27,539 bases of DNA from a candidate division CSSED10-310 bacterium. Lineage in GTDB: Bacteria; CSSED10-310; JAFGJC01. Positions within the stretch are counted from its first letter, which is position 1. Each line of letters begins with the position of its first letter. The stretch is taken from contig JAFGJC010000522.1 in NCBI GenBank assembly GCA_016929305.1, positions 1 through 27,539 on the forward strand. Direction: 5' to 3'. Shown piece by piece: positions 8,664 to 15,754 of this stretch. The notes below the pieces were generated by a model, which was given only the letters and a program-made list of their open reading frames with translations, was not told where the DNA came from and ran no database searches. The position numbers and the translations under genes were made by a program.

Positions 8664-8843
8664 ATGATCGGTACATTAAAAGCAAAATTCAGTTTAATAT
8701 TTTATACGTTAGCAGTTCTATTCGTATTTCTGAGTGTTATGATTTGGCTTACGCCATCAGGCAAAGGTAGCAAAAGAGAGCAATCACCCGTTGTTAATCC
8801 GCTTGTCCATGTTGAAGCTAATCTTGAAAAAGTAAGTAATTGA
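8664..8843 (+). CDS. Small single-pass membrane protein (59 residues)
   Basis: Translation from ATG 8664 gives a 59-residue protein: a short basic N-terminus (MIGTLKAKF), one hydrophobic helix at ~10-30, and a polar tail starting PSGKGSKREQ and ending in TGA at 8841. The positive-inside pattern is ambiguous because Lys/Arg lie on both sides of the helix. GGAG at 8646-8649 is about 14 bases upstream, longer than ideal. A TTGACA-type promoter lies just ahead. I do not recognise a family. It is either a small envelope peptide expressed on its own or a non-coding stretch with a chance open frame; the clear helix and tail organisation and the gene-free surroundings favour a real gene. Confidence 0.5.
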   Translation: MIGTLKAKFSLIFYTLAVLFVFLSVMIWLTPSGKGSKREQSPVVNPLVHVEANLEKVSN

Positions 8844-9014
8844 TTCCTTAGTTTGTTACTTTTCTTCTCCCCAGTTCTTAAAAAATCCAAAATCGTTGAT
8901 ATGGATTGCTTTATTCAATCGAATTAAGCCATCATTAAATTTATGGTATTTTTTTTGCTTATAAACTTCTAATGGAATGACTTCTATTGGGATGACCAGA
9001 AGAGAGTGATTGGT
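8844..9014. other. Non-coding stretch before the pseudopilin operon
   Basis: With 8507-8663 this makes up the non-coding part of the gap between pyrC and the first pseudopilin gene. It is AT-rich, and I see no RNA gene, repeat or strong hairpin in it. A protein-like frame exists on the opposite strand but has no convincing start (see findings). Confidence 0.5.
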
Positions 9015-9044
9015 TTGACTTTTTTTCACCGAATTTGGTATAAG
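9015..9044 (+). promoter_or_regulatory. Strong sigma-70-like promoter of the pseudopilin operon
   Basis: TTGACT (9015-9020, five of six) and TATAAG (9039-9044, five of six) are separated by 18 bases. Transcription would begin near 9051 and read into the ATG at 9104, which has the long Shine-Dalgarno GGGAGGGAG at 9086-9094. Confidence 0.6.
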
Positions 9045-9103
9045 TTTTATGTTGTTATGATGTTTCAGTAGCGTTATCAAGATCCGGGAGGGAGACGGGC
9101 ACA

Positions 9104-9823
9104 ATGTCTCGAGAAACAGGATTTTCTTTGCTTGAGTTGTTAGCAGTTGTGTCAATATTTTTAATTTTAGCTGCTGTATCTCTGGTTACATGGCAATCTT
9201 TTGCACCTGGAATGCTATTAAATAGTGCAGCAGAAGGTCTGGCTGATTCCATCGATATTGCTCGAACCCGTGCATTGGTAGAGCATAATCAATGGTTTGT
9301 AATTTTAAATTATTCCTCCATTTTGTATCAGAGCACGGATGGCGGAGCTTACCATTTTCCATCAAATTCCTATGTTGTTGTTGATGATGACGGATGGCTG
9401 GGTAATGGAACACGTCAGTATAACATCGAGACAAAATTTGGAGGAATCAATCAGGAATTTGCAGAGGAGTGGGAACCCGGTGTTGGTAACTTTGCTGTAC
9501 AGAGGCGAAATAACAATATGATGGAACGATTTGAACTGTCAAAGGGACCTATCAAACTTGGAAAAAGTATCAGCTTTATGTCTCCACCGGATAATTCACC
9601 CCAAGTGCGGCGAGTGGTGTTCAACTACAAGGATCCATTTATGTTCTGGCAGTCAAGTAATTCACCGAGTAACATGCCGATCATGCCGGAACATCGGATA
9701 AAGGACATAGCCAGAATCTATATTCACAACCAGCACTACCGGCACGGAGATAACAGTAAAGACAATTTAGCACATCGCAGACTTATAAAAGTCTATGACA
9801 AAAGTGTGAAGATAGTGCGCTGA
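9104..9823 (+). CDS. GspH/FimT-type minor pseudopilin
   Basis: The N-terminus MSRETG|FSLLELLAVV is a textbook type III (prepilin) signal: a very short leader, cleavage after Gly6, Glu at mature position 5, then a hydrophobic helix to ~residue 28. Such proteins insert in the inner membrane and join the tip of type IV pili or type II secretion pseudopili after PilD/GspO cleavage. The following segment (ADSIDIARTRALVEHNQWFVIL) fits the GspH/FimT class. At 239 residues it is larger than most FimT proteins. It is first in a four-gene cluster whose order (FimT-, PilV-, PilW-, PilX-like) mirrors known minor-pilin operons. Start and ribosome site are clear. Confidence 0.85.
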   Translation: MSRETGFSLLELLAVVSIFLILAAVSLVTWQSFAPGMLLNSAAEGLADSIDIARTRALVEHNQWFVILNYSSILYQSTDGGAYHFPSNSYVVVDDDGWLGNGTRQYNIETKFGGINQEFAEEWEPGVGNFAVQRRNNNMMERFELSKGPIKLGKSISFMSPPDNSPQVRRVVFNYKDPFMFWQSSNSPSNMPIMPEHRIKDIARIYIHNQHYRHGDNSKDNLAHRRLIKVYDKSVKIVR

Positions 9824-10285
9824 ATGAAAGGATTTTCAATTATTTTGGGAATTGATCGTCAAAAATCCAGTCATGATCAAAAAAGCACCATTGCTATTGT
9901 GATGGCAGCGGTGATTTTTGGTGTTTGTTGTTATCTTGCAGGCGCAATGTTGATTCGGGAGCGTCTGACGTCCGCAACATGGAAAGATCGTGCTGTAGAA
10001 TTGGCATCTGAGGGTATTCATATCGTTATGAGTACACGTTATGAAAACATCATTCGGAATGAATTTCCCGATGATGATGTGGATATTGACAAAAACGGTC
10101 GCTCGCTTTTTGAAAAAAGAACATATAATATTCAACAGAACTCTCCATTTCCTGGATTAAAAACGGTGACCGTCAGCGTGAGTTGGCCAAAGGGATTTGA
10201 TCAAGTAGGAGGTTCAAATATTCATGCTGTTGCCTGTGAAATTGTTCCTTTAATGGTCATACTTCACGGGCAGGATAATGGGTAA
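9824..10285 (+). CDS. PilV/GspI-like minor pseudopilin with atypical N-terminus
   Basis: The ATG follows the upstream TGA directly (TGAATG), so translation is probably coupled; the ribosome site is weak. The N-terminus begins MKGFSIILGI, which resembles a prepilin cleavage site, but it lacks Glu at mature position 5. A charged ten-residue insert (DRQKSSHDQK) then separates it from the hydrophobic helix at ~22-44. After the helix comes 'WKDRAVELASEGIHIVMSTR', the kind of segment that follows the helix in PilV/GspI proteins, and a small beta-rich domain ending at residue 153. Position and helix pattern support a minor pseudopilin. Whether prepilin peptidase processes it is uncertain; it could instead stay anchored by an uncleaved helix. 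Confidence 0.6.
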   Translation: MKGFSIILGIDRQKSSHDQKSTIAIVMAAVIFGVCCYLAGAMLIRERLTSATWKDRAVELASEGIHIVMSTRYENIIRNEFPDDDVDIDKNGRSLFEKRTYNIQQNSPFPGLKTVTVSVSWPKGFDQVGGSNIHAVACEIVPLMVILHGQDNG

Positions 10286-10327
10286 TGTAATGCATGAATT
10301 GAAGTTTTGATAGAAGGGGTATAAACC

Positions 10328-13114
10328 ATGAGATTATTTCAAGTTTTTGCCCGAAGAACGAAACAGCGTGGATTCTCGCTAGTCGAGATGCTGATTTCTG
10401 TCCTTATTTTTGCGATCGTCATGGGAATTGTCTATACGTATCTTCTCCAGACGAAAAAAAATGTTATCTCATCGGAAGAAGAGCTTGAGGCGGCAGACAA
10501 TGCTCAGGCTGCTTTAAAAGCCTTACGTGACGATATTTATATGATTGGGTATGGAAGGGACGTCGAAAATGACCAGCCGCGACTACTACGCTGTGCACCG
10601 TACGAAATTATTTTTATTGCTGATTTAGATCGTAACAAAGAAAACCAAACCGATCGGTTTGGAGCATATCTAAACAGTAAAAGTGATGCCGGTTCTGCAT
10701 CGAATTTTCTCCCCATCCGTTTTCTGACGCAACATTCCGGCGATTGGGGATGGGACGACACTATAGATTATGGAACAGGATATGTGGGTGCAGAAATTGT
10801 AAGATATTCTTTAGACTATAATGCGGATGGAAGAATTGACATGCAGGATACTGAAGATTACATCGTTGGTGTTGCAGAGGGTGAAACGCACAATCAAAAT
10901 CCTGCTGATTTCTGGCTGATTAAAGAATGGTGGGGAGCGACATCTGATGGAAGTGGATCGGATTTTAAAAATACATATTCGGGAGTTCATCCCGTTGCAT
11001 TCAATATCCATGGAAATCTTTTCGACCCTCAAAACCTATCGGTTGATCGCAGTGATTTTCTGTATCCGAATCCCAGTAATAGATGGCCTCCCATTCTTTT
11101 TACTTATTGGGGTCATTTTATTGACAATATCACTCCTCACAATAATCCCAATTCTGAGGACTGGGATGGTGAAGCGCTTGACATGTGGGGTGATTGGTCT
11201 GGCGGTACAGCACCATCTACCTTGCCCTCCGGACCCAGCGGATTTTTGAACAACGGTCAACTTGATCAAAGCGAAATTCAATTTTTAATGACCCAGGAAA
11301 TTGATGGAAATCCTTGGGGGTGGGTTCATGTATTGAGTCCGGAAGTTAATATGGATGATGATTTTAATGGAAACGGCATTACAGGAGAAACACGTCTGGA
11401 CCAGATTATTCGCCGGATTGGAATACACATCACAACCGAATCTGGAACCCCGGATTATGAGAGACCTCATCCGGAGCTTTCCAATTTGAATGCTTCACCA
11501 CCGGTAAAATATCCGTTTAGAGACTATCGCGTGTCGACAACGATCAATCCGGAGAATTTACGGTATGAAGGAGCTCCGATAATACGAACGGAACCAGTCA
11601 CTCCTACGCCTATGGCACCAACCTTCACGCCAACACCCATTCCGCCAACAGCACCGCCTGGAGAGCCGACGTATACACCAATTCCAACGGAAACACCTCC
11701 TGCTGACACCACCTATACGCCGACACCAACACCCGGGTTAACGGATTATAACGATGACGAAATTGCAATCGGTGCCCAAAATGGATTTTTAGTTGTGGGT
11801 TTGGATAATGCGAATACGACACCCGGCGGTTTATGCGTCAATTATACGCGTCGTTGGTACTGGATTGATTATCCTTCATCGGTCATTGATTTGGAATCAG
11901 TTAACTTTTGTGATCCACCGGGATTTGCCGACAAATGGAATGATTTATTATATGCCACCAATGATCCCATCAATCCCAATTTGTTTTATATGAAGCATGC
12001 GCCTTACATGGGAATCAACGGATTTACGAACAGAGGTTCGATTCGAATCGGTGGATACAATAATATTATCCTGGCTATTGAATATGGAAATGTTGACAAT
12101 GATGCATTGCCGGAAGTTTTTATCGCCTACTACGATCAAACAAACAATAAAAGTTATATAAATTTTCTGAAAATCACGGGGCAATGCGGATATTTCAATC
12201 AACCCGTCTGCTTTCCCTACGAAGTTTCTGGAAGAATATCGGACATGATTGCCGGAGATTTTGATTTTGATGGTGCCAGTGAATTGGCGATTACTGTCGG
12301 TGTTCATCCTGGTAATACACCTCAGCTCTTTATTCTGGACGAATTGATCAATTGTTATACCACAGACTGGGTAGTTGTTTATGAACAGCCTGAACTCTTC
12401 GCAGATAGTTATCCCATGAGAATCGATAAGGGCGGTGTGCTTTCGGGTTCCTCACAATATCCGGATCTCGTCGTCATATCCGGGGATTCTCAAATCGCAA
12501 TCATTCCCAATTTGAGTGGTGTTTTCGATGATGCCGTTTGCATTCCACCCATGACCATTACCTATCCGATTCTTAAGGATGTCCTCGTCTATCAAACTCA
12601 CAATGCAGCAGAAGTATATGATCGAATCGCAATCATTGGCTCTGATCAAACACATCATTTAACGCATTACCGAAGTCTGGATGGAACATGTGCAGGGATT
12701 TTAGAGATGTCCGATTGTTCAGGTCGAATTTACCCAGATAACACGGCTATTGTGAATCCGTTATTTTCTGAATATATACCTCTCAATCATGGCACTGACA
12801 TCCCGACACTCGCTATGATTATCTACAATCAAACAAATTATAAGTACGAACTGGCTTTAATGGGTAACCCATGTAGCGCTGCGTTTCCAGATGATATTTG
12901 CTTTATTGATCTTGGAGGATTTCAATATTACTGTATGACTTCAACGAAGAACGCTGAAACAACGAGCTGGCTGCCGACCAATGGAGCCAGTCCAAGAGAT
13001 CGTCCGGTCGAGCAACCTCCAGATAATAGCAGTATGTCTGCACCACCATCAGGCACGAATAATCTCAAGACAAGTTCACAATCCAATGTTTTAAGAGCAC
13101 CGATAACGCAGTAG
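10328..13114 (+). CDS. PilW-like minor pseudopilin fused to Thr-Pro linker and propeller-like domain
   Basis: The leader MRLFQVFARRTKQRG|FSLVEMLISV is a canonical prepilin signal, with Glu5 and a hydrophobic helix to ~residue 40, followed by the PilW-like 'AADNAQAALKALRDDI' segment. The pilin-type domain (to ~420) contains two Asp/Asn-rich loops resembling calcium-binding EF-hand/dockerin loops (DYNADGRIDMQD near 160; DDFNGNGITGE near 350). A Thr-Pro linker spans ~423-470. The C-terminal ~430 residues hold FG-GAP/VCBS-like strands (GNVDNDALPEVFIAYY; GDFDFDGASELAI) and many Cys, and end in a Ser/Pro-rich tail. At 928 residues it is far longer than usual PilW proteins (~200-350). The exposed module could serve the adhesin/sensor role that PilY1 plays elsewhere. 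ATG 10328 has AAGGGG upstream. Confidence 0.8.
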   Translation: MRLFQVFARRTKQRGFSLVEMLISVLIFAIVMGIVYTYLLQTKKNVISSEEELEAADNAQAALKALRDDIYMIGYGRDVENDQPRLLRCAPYEIIFIADLDRNKENQTDRFGAYLNSKSDAGSASNFLPIRFLTQHSGDWGWDDTIDYGTGYVGAEIVRYSLDYNADGRIDMQDTEDYIVGVAEGETHNQNPADFWLIKEWWGATSDGSGSDFKNTYSGVHPVAFNIHGNLFDPQNLSVDRSDFLYPNPSNRWPPILFTYWGHFIDNITPHNNPNSEDWDGEALDMWGDWSGGTAPSTLPSGPSGFLNNGQLDQSEIQFLMTQEIDGNPWGWVHVLSPEVNMDDDFNGNGITGETRLDQIIRRIGIHITTESGTPDYERPHPELSNLNASPPVKYPFRDYRVSTTINPENLRYEGAPIIRTEPVTPTPMAPTFTPTPIPPTAPPGEPTYTPIPTETPPADTTYTPTPTPGLTDYNDDEIAIGAQNGFLVVGLDNANTTPGGLCVNYTRRWYWIDYPSSVIDLESVNFCDPPGFADKWNDLLYATNDPINPNLFYMKHAPYMGINGFTNRGSIRIGGYNNIILAIEYGNVDNDALPEVFIAYYDQTNNKSYINFLKITGQCGYFNQPVCFPYEVSGRISDMIAGDFDFDGASELAITVGVHPGNTPQLFILDELINCYTTDWVVVYEQPELFADSYPMRIDKGGVLSGSSQYPDLVVISGDSQIAIIPNLSGVFDDAVCIPPMTITYPILKDVLVYQTHNAAEVYDRIAIIGSDQTHHLTHYRSLDGTCAGILEMSDCSGRIYPDNTAIVNPLFSEYIPLNHGTDIPTLAMIIYNQTNYKYELALMGNPCSAAFPDDICFIDLGGFQYYCMTSTKNAETTSWLPTNGASPRDRPVEQPPDNSSMSAPPSGTNNLKTSSQSNVLRAPITQ
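11598..11740 (+). repeat. Thr-Pro coding repeat in PilW-like protein
   Basis: ACN/CCN codon-rich segment encoding a flexible linker between the pilin-type domain and the propeller-like domain. Composition matches the linker at 661-955, but the unit is less regular. Confidence 0.7.
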
Positions 13115-13196
13115 CAGTAAAAATTTTATGTAACGCTTTGAAATATCCTTTCTGATTGTAATGTGTTGATGTGCATTCCATGGTGTGGTTTGGTCA

Positions 13197-15248
13197 ATGA
13201 AAAATTCACCTCAAGTACTATCCATAGTCTACATCTTTACCATTTCCGGTTTCTTCTTTTTGATTTTTTCCGGTTTCTTCTATTTTTATTTTAAAGGTCC
13301 ATCTTACGACAAATGCCAAGCTGAATTGCTGGCCGAATCCGGCCTTCATTATGCACTGAATCGCATAGAACATGCAGGGTGGCTATGCGACAGTTATTGG
13401 GATTGGCAATCAGAATATGCACGTAACCGCGAGATGGAAGGTACGCATCGAGACTTCTTGGAGAAGGGCCATTACCTTCATTTTAAGAATCAGAATCCCA
13501 GAGAAGTCTGGGAACAGTATAATTTGGGCACATCAGTAACTTCTGTCTTCAGTGACATTAAAAAGAACGATGGCTGTGGATTCTATGTGTGGGCGGAGCC
13601 GATCCGTTACCATGAGAACGGACAAATTTTCAAAAACGGTGAATGGATAATCCGCAGTCGCGGTATTTTTCAAAACTCCGTATACAACAAATCCTGTGTA
13701 ATAAAAACTGAAACATTCCAGTCGGATTTCGCTATATTTGCCGATCGAATTATGGAAATGAACGGAACAGAATCCAGCAGCGGTACTGTTTATGGAAGAG
13801 TGTGGAGTAACGGGTATTTGGTGTTGGGAACTAATGCTTCTATCATATCAGATGAAAAAACTGTTGTTTTAGGAAATGCAAGTATTGAAGGATTTATTGA
13901 CGGTGATCTGGCAACATCTTCGGTGGTGTTCCCTGATAGTATTGCATCTGTGCCGGCGAGTAACTATGTGTCGGGTCATATTGAACTGGCAAATGGCTAT
14001 GAAAGGTATCGCACTTCAGAAAAACGAAAAGGACATTACTCACGATTGTTTCGGTTAAAGAAGATCTGGTCCGGCAGTCATGAAGACCATCCCCGGCTGC
14101 GCGAGTATTGCCGCTGTTCAGGACATACTCTTGATGAATCGATAGAATTCATCGATGCGTTCAATGCAATCGACTGTATAACCGGATTCAATGGTACATG
14201 GAAATCTGAAGTAAGTATCTATGATTATCCAGCACTGGCAGCCAGCCGAATCGGTGAATTTCCAGACAAGGCTCGTGTTATTGCCAGTAAATTGTTATCA
14301 TTAAAACAAATCAGATCCATAAAACCAGACAGCGGTTCCTTTCAAAAAAATATAACATCAGTTTTTGAACCGAAATCACCATCTTTCTTTGTAAATGACA
14401 TTTTTGCTAAACCTCTTCCGGTCTTTAACTGGAAGTATGCTCGCGATATCGCAATGAATTCGGCAGAGTTGGACTCATCATCGTATCAGGGTATCATATT
14501 TAATAGTTGGGATGAGTTTTCATGTTATATCAATAATCCGGATAATAGCTTAGTGCACCATATTCTCAATGACACTGATACGCATCGTAAAATAATCGTA
14601 GGCAACTATGATGTAGAGCGTCACCAATATGGTAAGCCAATAGTGATCTATATTACAAAAGACAAAAATGACAAAGGCAAACCTGATCGAGGATGCTTTC
14701 GAGTTGATTATGAAAAAGCCGAATTGATTATTAATGGATCGTTGATTTCCGAGAGGAGTTTAGACTTACGGGATTTCCATCCGGAGAATCCAGAAGACGG
14801 TCGATGGCGCGAGTATACGACAGGAAAAGATGGTCGTGTTGTCGCTTTCTGCGGTGGTATTCCAATGATACGTGCAACCGATTCCGGTGATTGTGCGATG
14901 TATGGAATCTATAAGTGGTGCCGAGATGGGGCGCAACAGGTCATCATCAAAGGACACCCGGATTTTCCTGCTCTCGCTGTTCAAGGGGATTTTTGGGTAA
15001 TCGGGCGACATTATCAACTTACTATCGAAGGTTTGGTTTTCGCACCATTCGGCCATACCCTTTTTTGTAATCAAGAAATTGATCATAGTAAGCCGGCTGT
15101 TCGTATCCTGGGCGGATTAATAGGCCGAGATATCGAATGTATAGGCAGTTTTTTTATCGCGAGCGACTCGACCAATACCAATTTACCAACCTTGAATGTT
15201 GAGGATCCCTGGCAAATCAGGATCATAGACTGGGATCCCTCCATGTGA
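13197..15248 (+). CDS. PilX-like large pilus-assembly protein
   Basis: One transmembrane helix at ~9-33 is followed by 'CQAELLAESGLHYALNRIEHAG', the A-E-S-G-L-x-x-A pattern typical of PilX/GspK-type minor pilins. There is no G|FxxxE prepilin motif, as is common in PilX_N proteins. The remaining ~600 residues are beta-rich. One stretch (~175-235; GTVYGRVWSNGYLVLG, VVLGNASIEGFIDGDL) resembles the solenoid repeats of polymer-forming/bactofilin-like or DUF7305-type regions often attached to PilX. A second such stretch is near the C-terminus. I prefer ATG 13197 (683 residues) because it gives a short MKN lead-in before the helix. GTG 13185 is in frame and would add four residues; neither has a strong ribosome site. 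It is the last gene of the cluster, ending 7 bases before the stop of the convergent operon. Confidence 0.7.
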   Translation: MKNSPQVLSIVYIFTISGFFFLIFSGFFYFYFKGPSYDKCQAELLAESGLHYALNRIEHAGWLCDSYWDWQSEYARNREMEGTHRDFLEKGHYLHFKNQNPREVWEQYNLGTSVTSVFSDIKKNDGCGFYVWAEPIRYHENGQIFKNGEWIIRSRGIFQNSVYNKSCVIKTETFQSDFAIFADRIMEMNGTESSSGTVYGRVWSNGYLVLGTNASIISDEKTVVLGNASIEGFIDGDLATSSVVFPDSIASVPASNYVSGHIELANGYERYRTSEKRKGHYSRLFRLKKIWSGSHEDHPRLREYCRCSGHTLDESIEFIDAFNAIDCITGFNGTWKSEVSIYDYPALAASRIGEFPDKARVIASKLLSLKQIRSIKPDSGSFQKNITSVFEPKSPSFFVNDIFAKPLPVFNWKYARDIAMNSAELDSSSYQGIIFNSWDEFSCYINNPDNSLVHHILNDTDTHRKIIVGNYDVERHQYGKPIVIYITKDKNDKGKPDRGCFRVDYEKAELIINGSLISERSLDLRDFHPENPEDGRWREYTTGKDGRVVAFCGGIPMIRATDSGDCAMYGIYKWCRDGAQQVIIKGHPDFPALAVQGDFWVIGRHYQLTIEGLVFAPFGHTLFCNQEIDHSKPAVRILGGLIGRDIECIGSFFIASDSTNTNLPTLNVEDPWQIRIIDWDPSM

Positions 15249-15255
15249 AATAATA

Positions 15256-15741
15256 CTAGCCCAGTTTGTATCCAATCATACGTAGAAATTTTTGTCGTTT
15301 ATCAATATCCGCTTCGGTTTCAACACCTTTAGGTTTGTATCCGTCAATCACGCCCAAAACACCTCGTCCATTATCGTCTTCAGCAACAATGATTTTCGTC
15401 GGGTTGGATGTCGCACAAAAAATCTGACAGACTTCAGGAACGGTTTTTATGGCATTGAGTATGTTTATTGGAAAGCCATTTTCCAAAAAGATTATGAATG
15501 TATGTCCCGCTGCGATGTTTTCAGCATTTTTTTTAGCTATTTCTTTCAATCGTGAATCATTGCCGGTTATTCGAATAAGGCAAGGTCCACTGGCTTCACA
15601 GAATGCCAATCCGAATTTTATTGAGGGACAGGTTTGTACTATGGCTTCGTGAATATCTTCAACTGTTTTGATAAAATGGGACATTCCTAAGATAAAATTC
15701 ATTTCGTCGGGTTTTTGAATCTCCTGAAGTTTTAATTCCAT
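15256..15741 (-). CDS. Adenosine-specific kinase family protein
   Basis: The 161-residue protein closely fits the small 'adenosine-specific kinase' family (PF04008), known mainly from archaea and scattered bacteria. Signatures are EASGPCLIRITGND, a GHTFIIF strand, NAIKTVPEVCQIFCATSNPTKIIVAE, the glycine-rich NGRGVLGVIDG, and a C-terminal KFLRMIGYK. The biochemical assignment in the family rests on few studies, and the physiological role in bacteria is unclear. ATG 15741 has AAAGGAG a few bases upstream, within the 13-base gap after the lipoprotein gene, so it is the last gene of the minus-strand operon. Nothing in the sequence links it functionally to the envelope proteins encoded upstream. 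Confidence 0.85.
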   Translation of the reverse strand: MELKLQEIQKPDEMNFILGMSHFIKTVEDIHEAIVQTCPSIKFGLAFCEASGPCLIRITGNDSRLKEIAKKNAENIAAGHTFIIFLENGFPINILNAIKTVPEVCQIFCATSNPTKIIVAEDDNGRGVLGVIDGYKPKGVETEADIDKRQKFLRMIGYKLG

Positions 15742-15754
15742 TATTTCATCTCCT

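Noticed and set aside
13115..13196. Promoter before the PilX-like gene (TTGAAA ... TAATGT)
   Set aside because: The spacer is only about 15 bases and the -10 is poor; co-transcription with the PilW-like gene is simpler.
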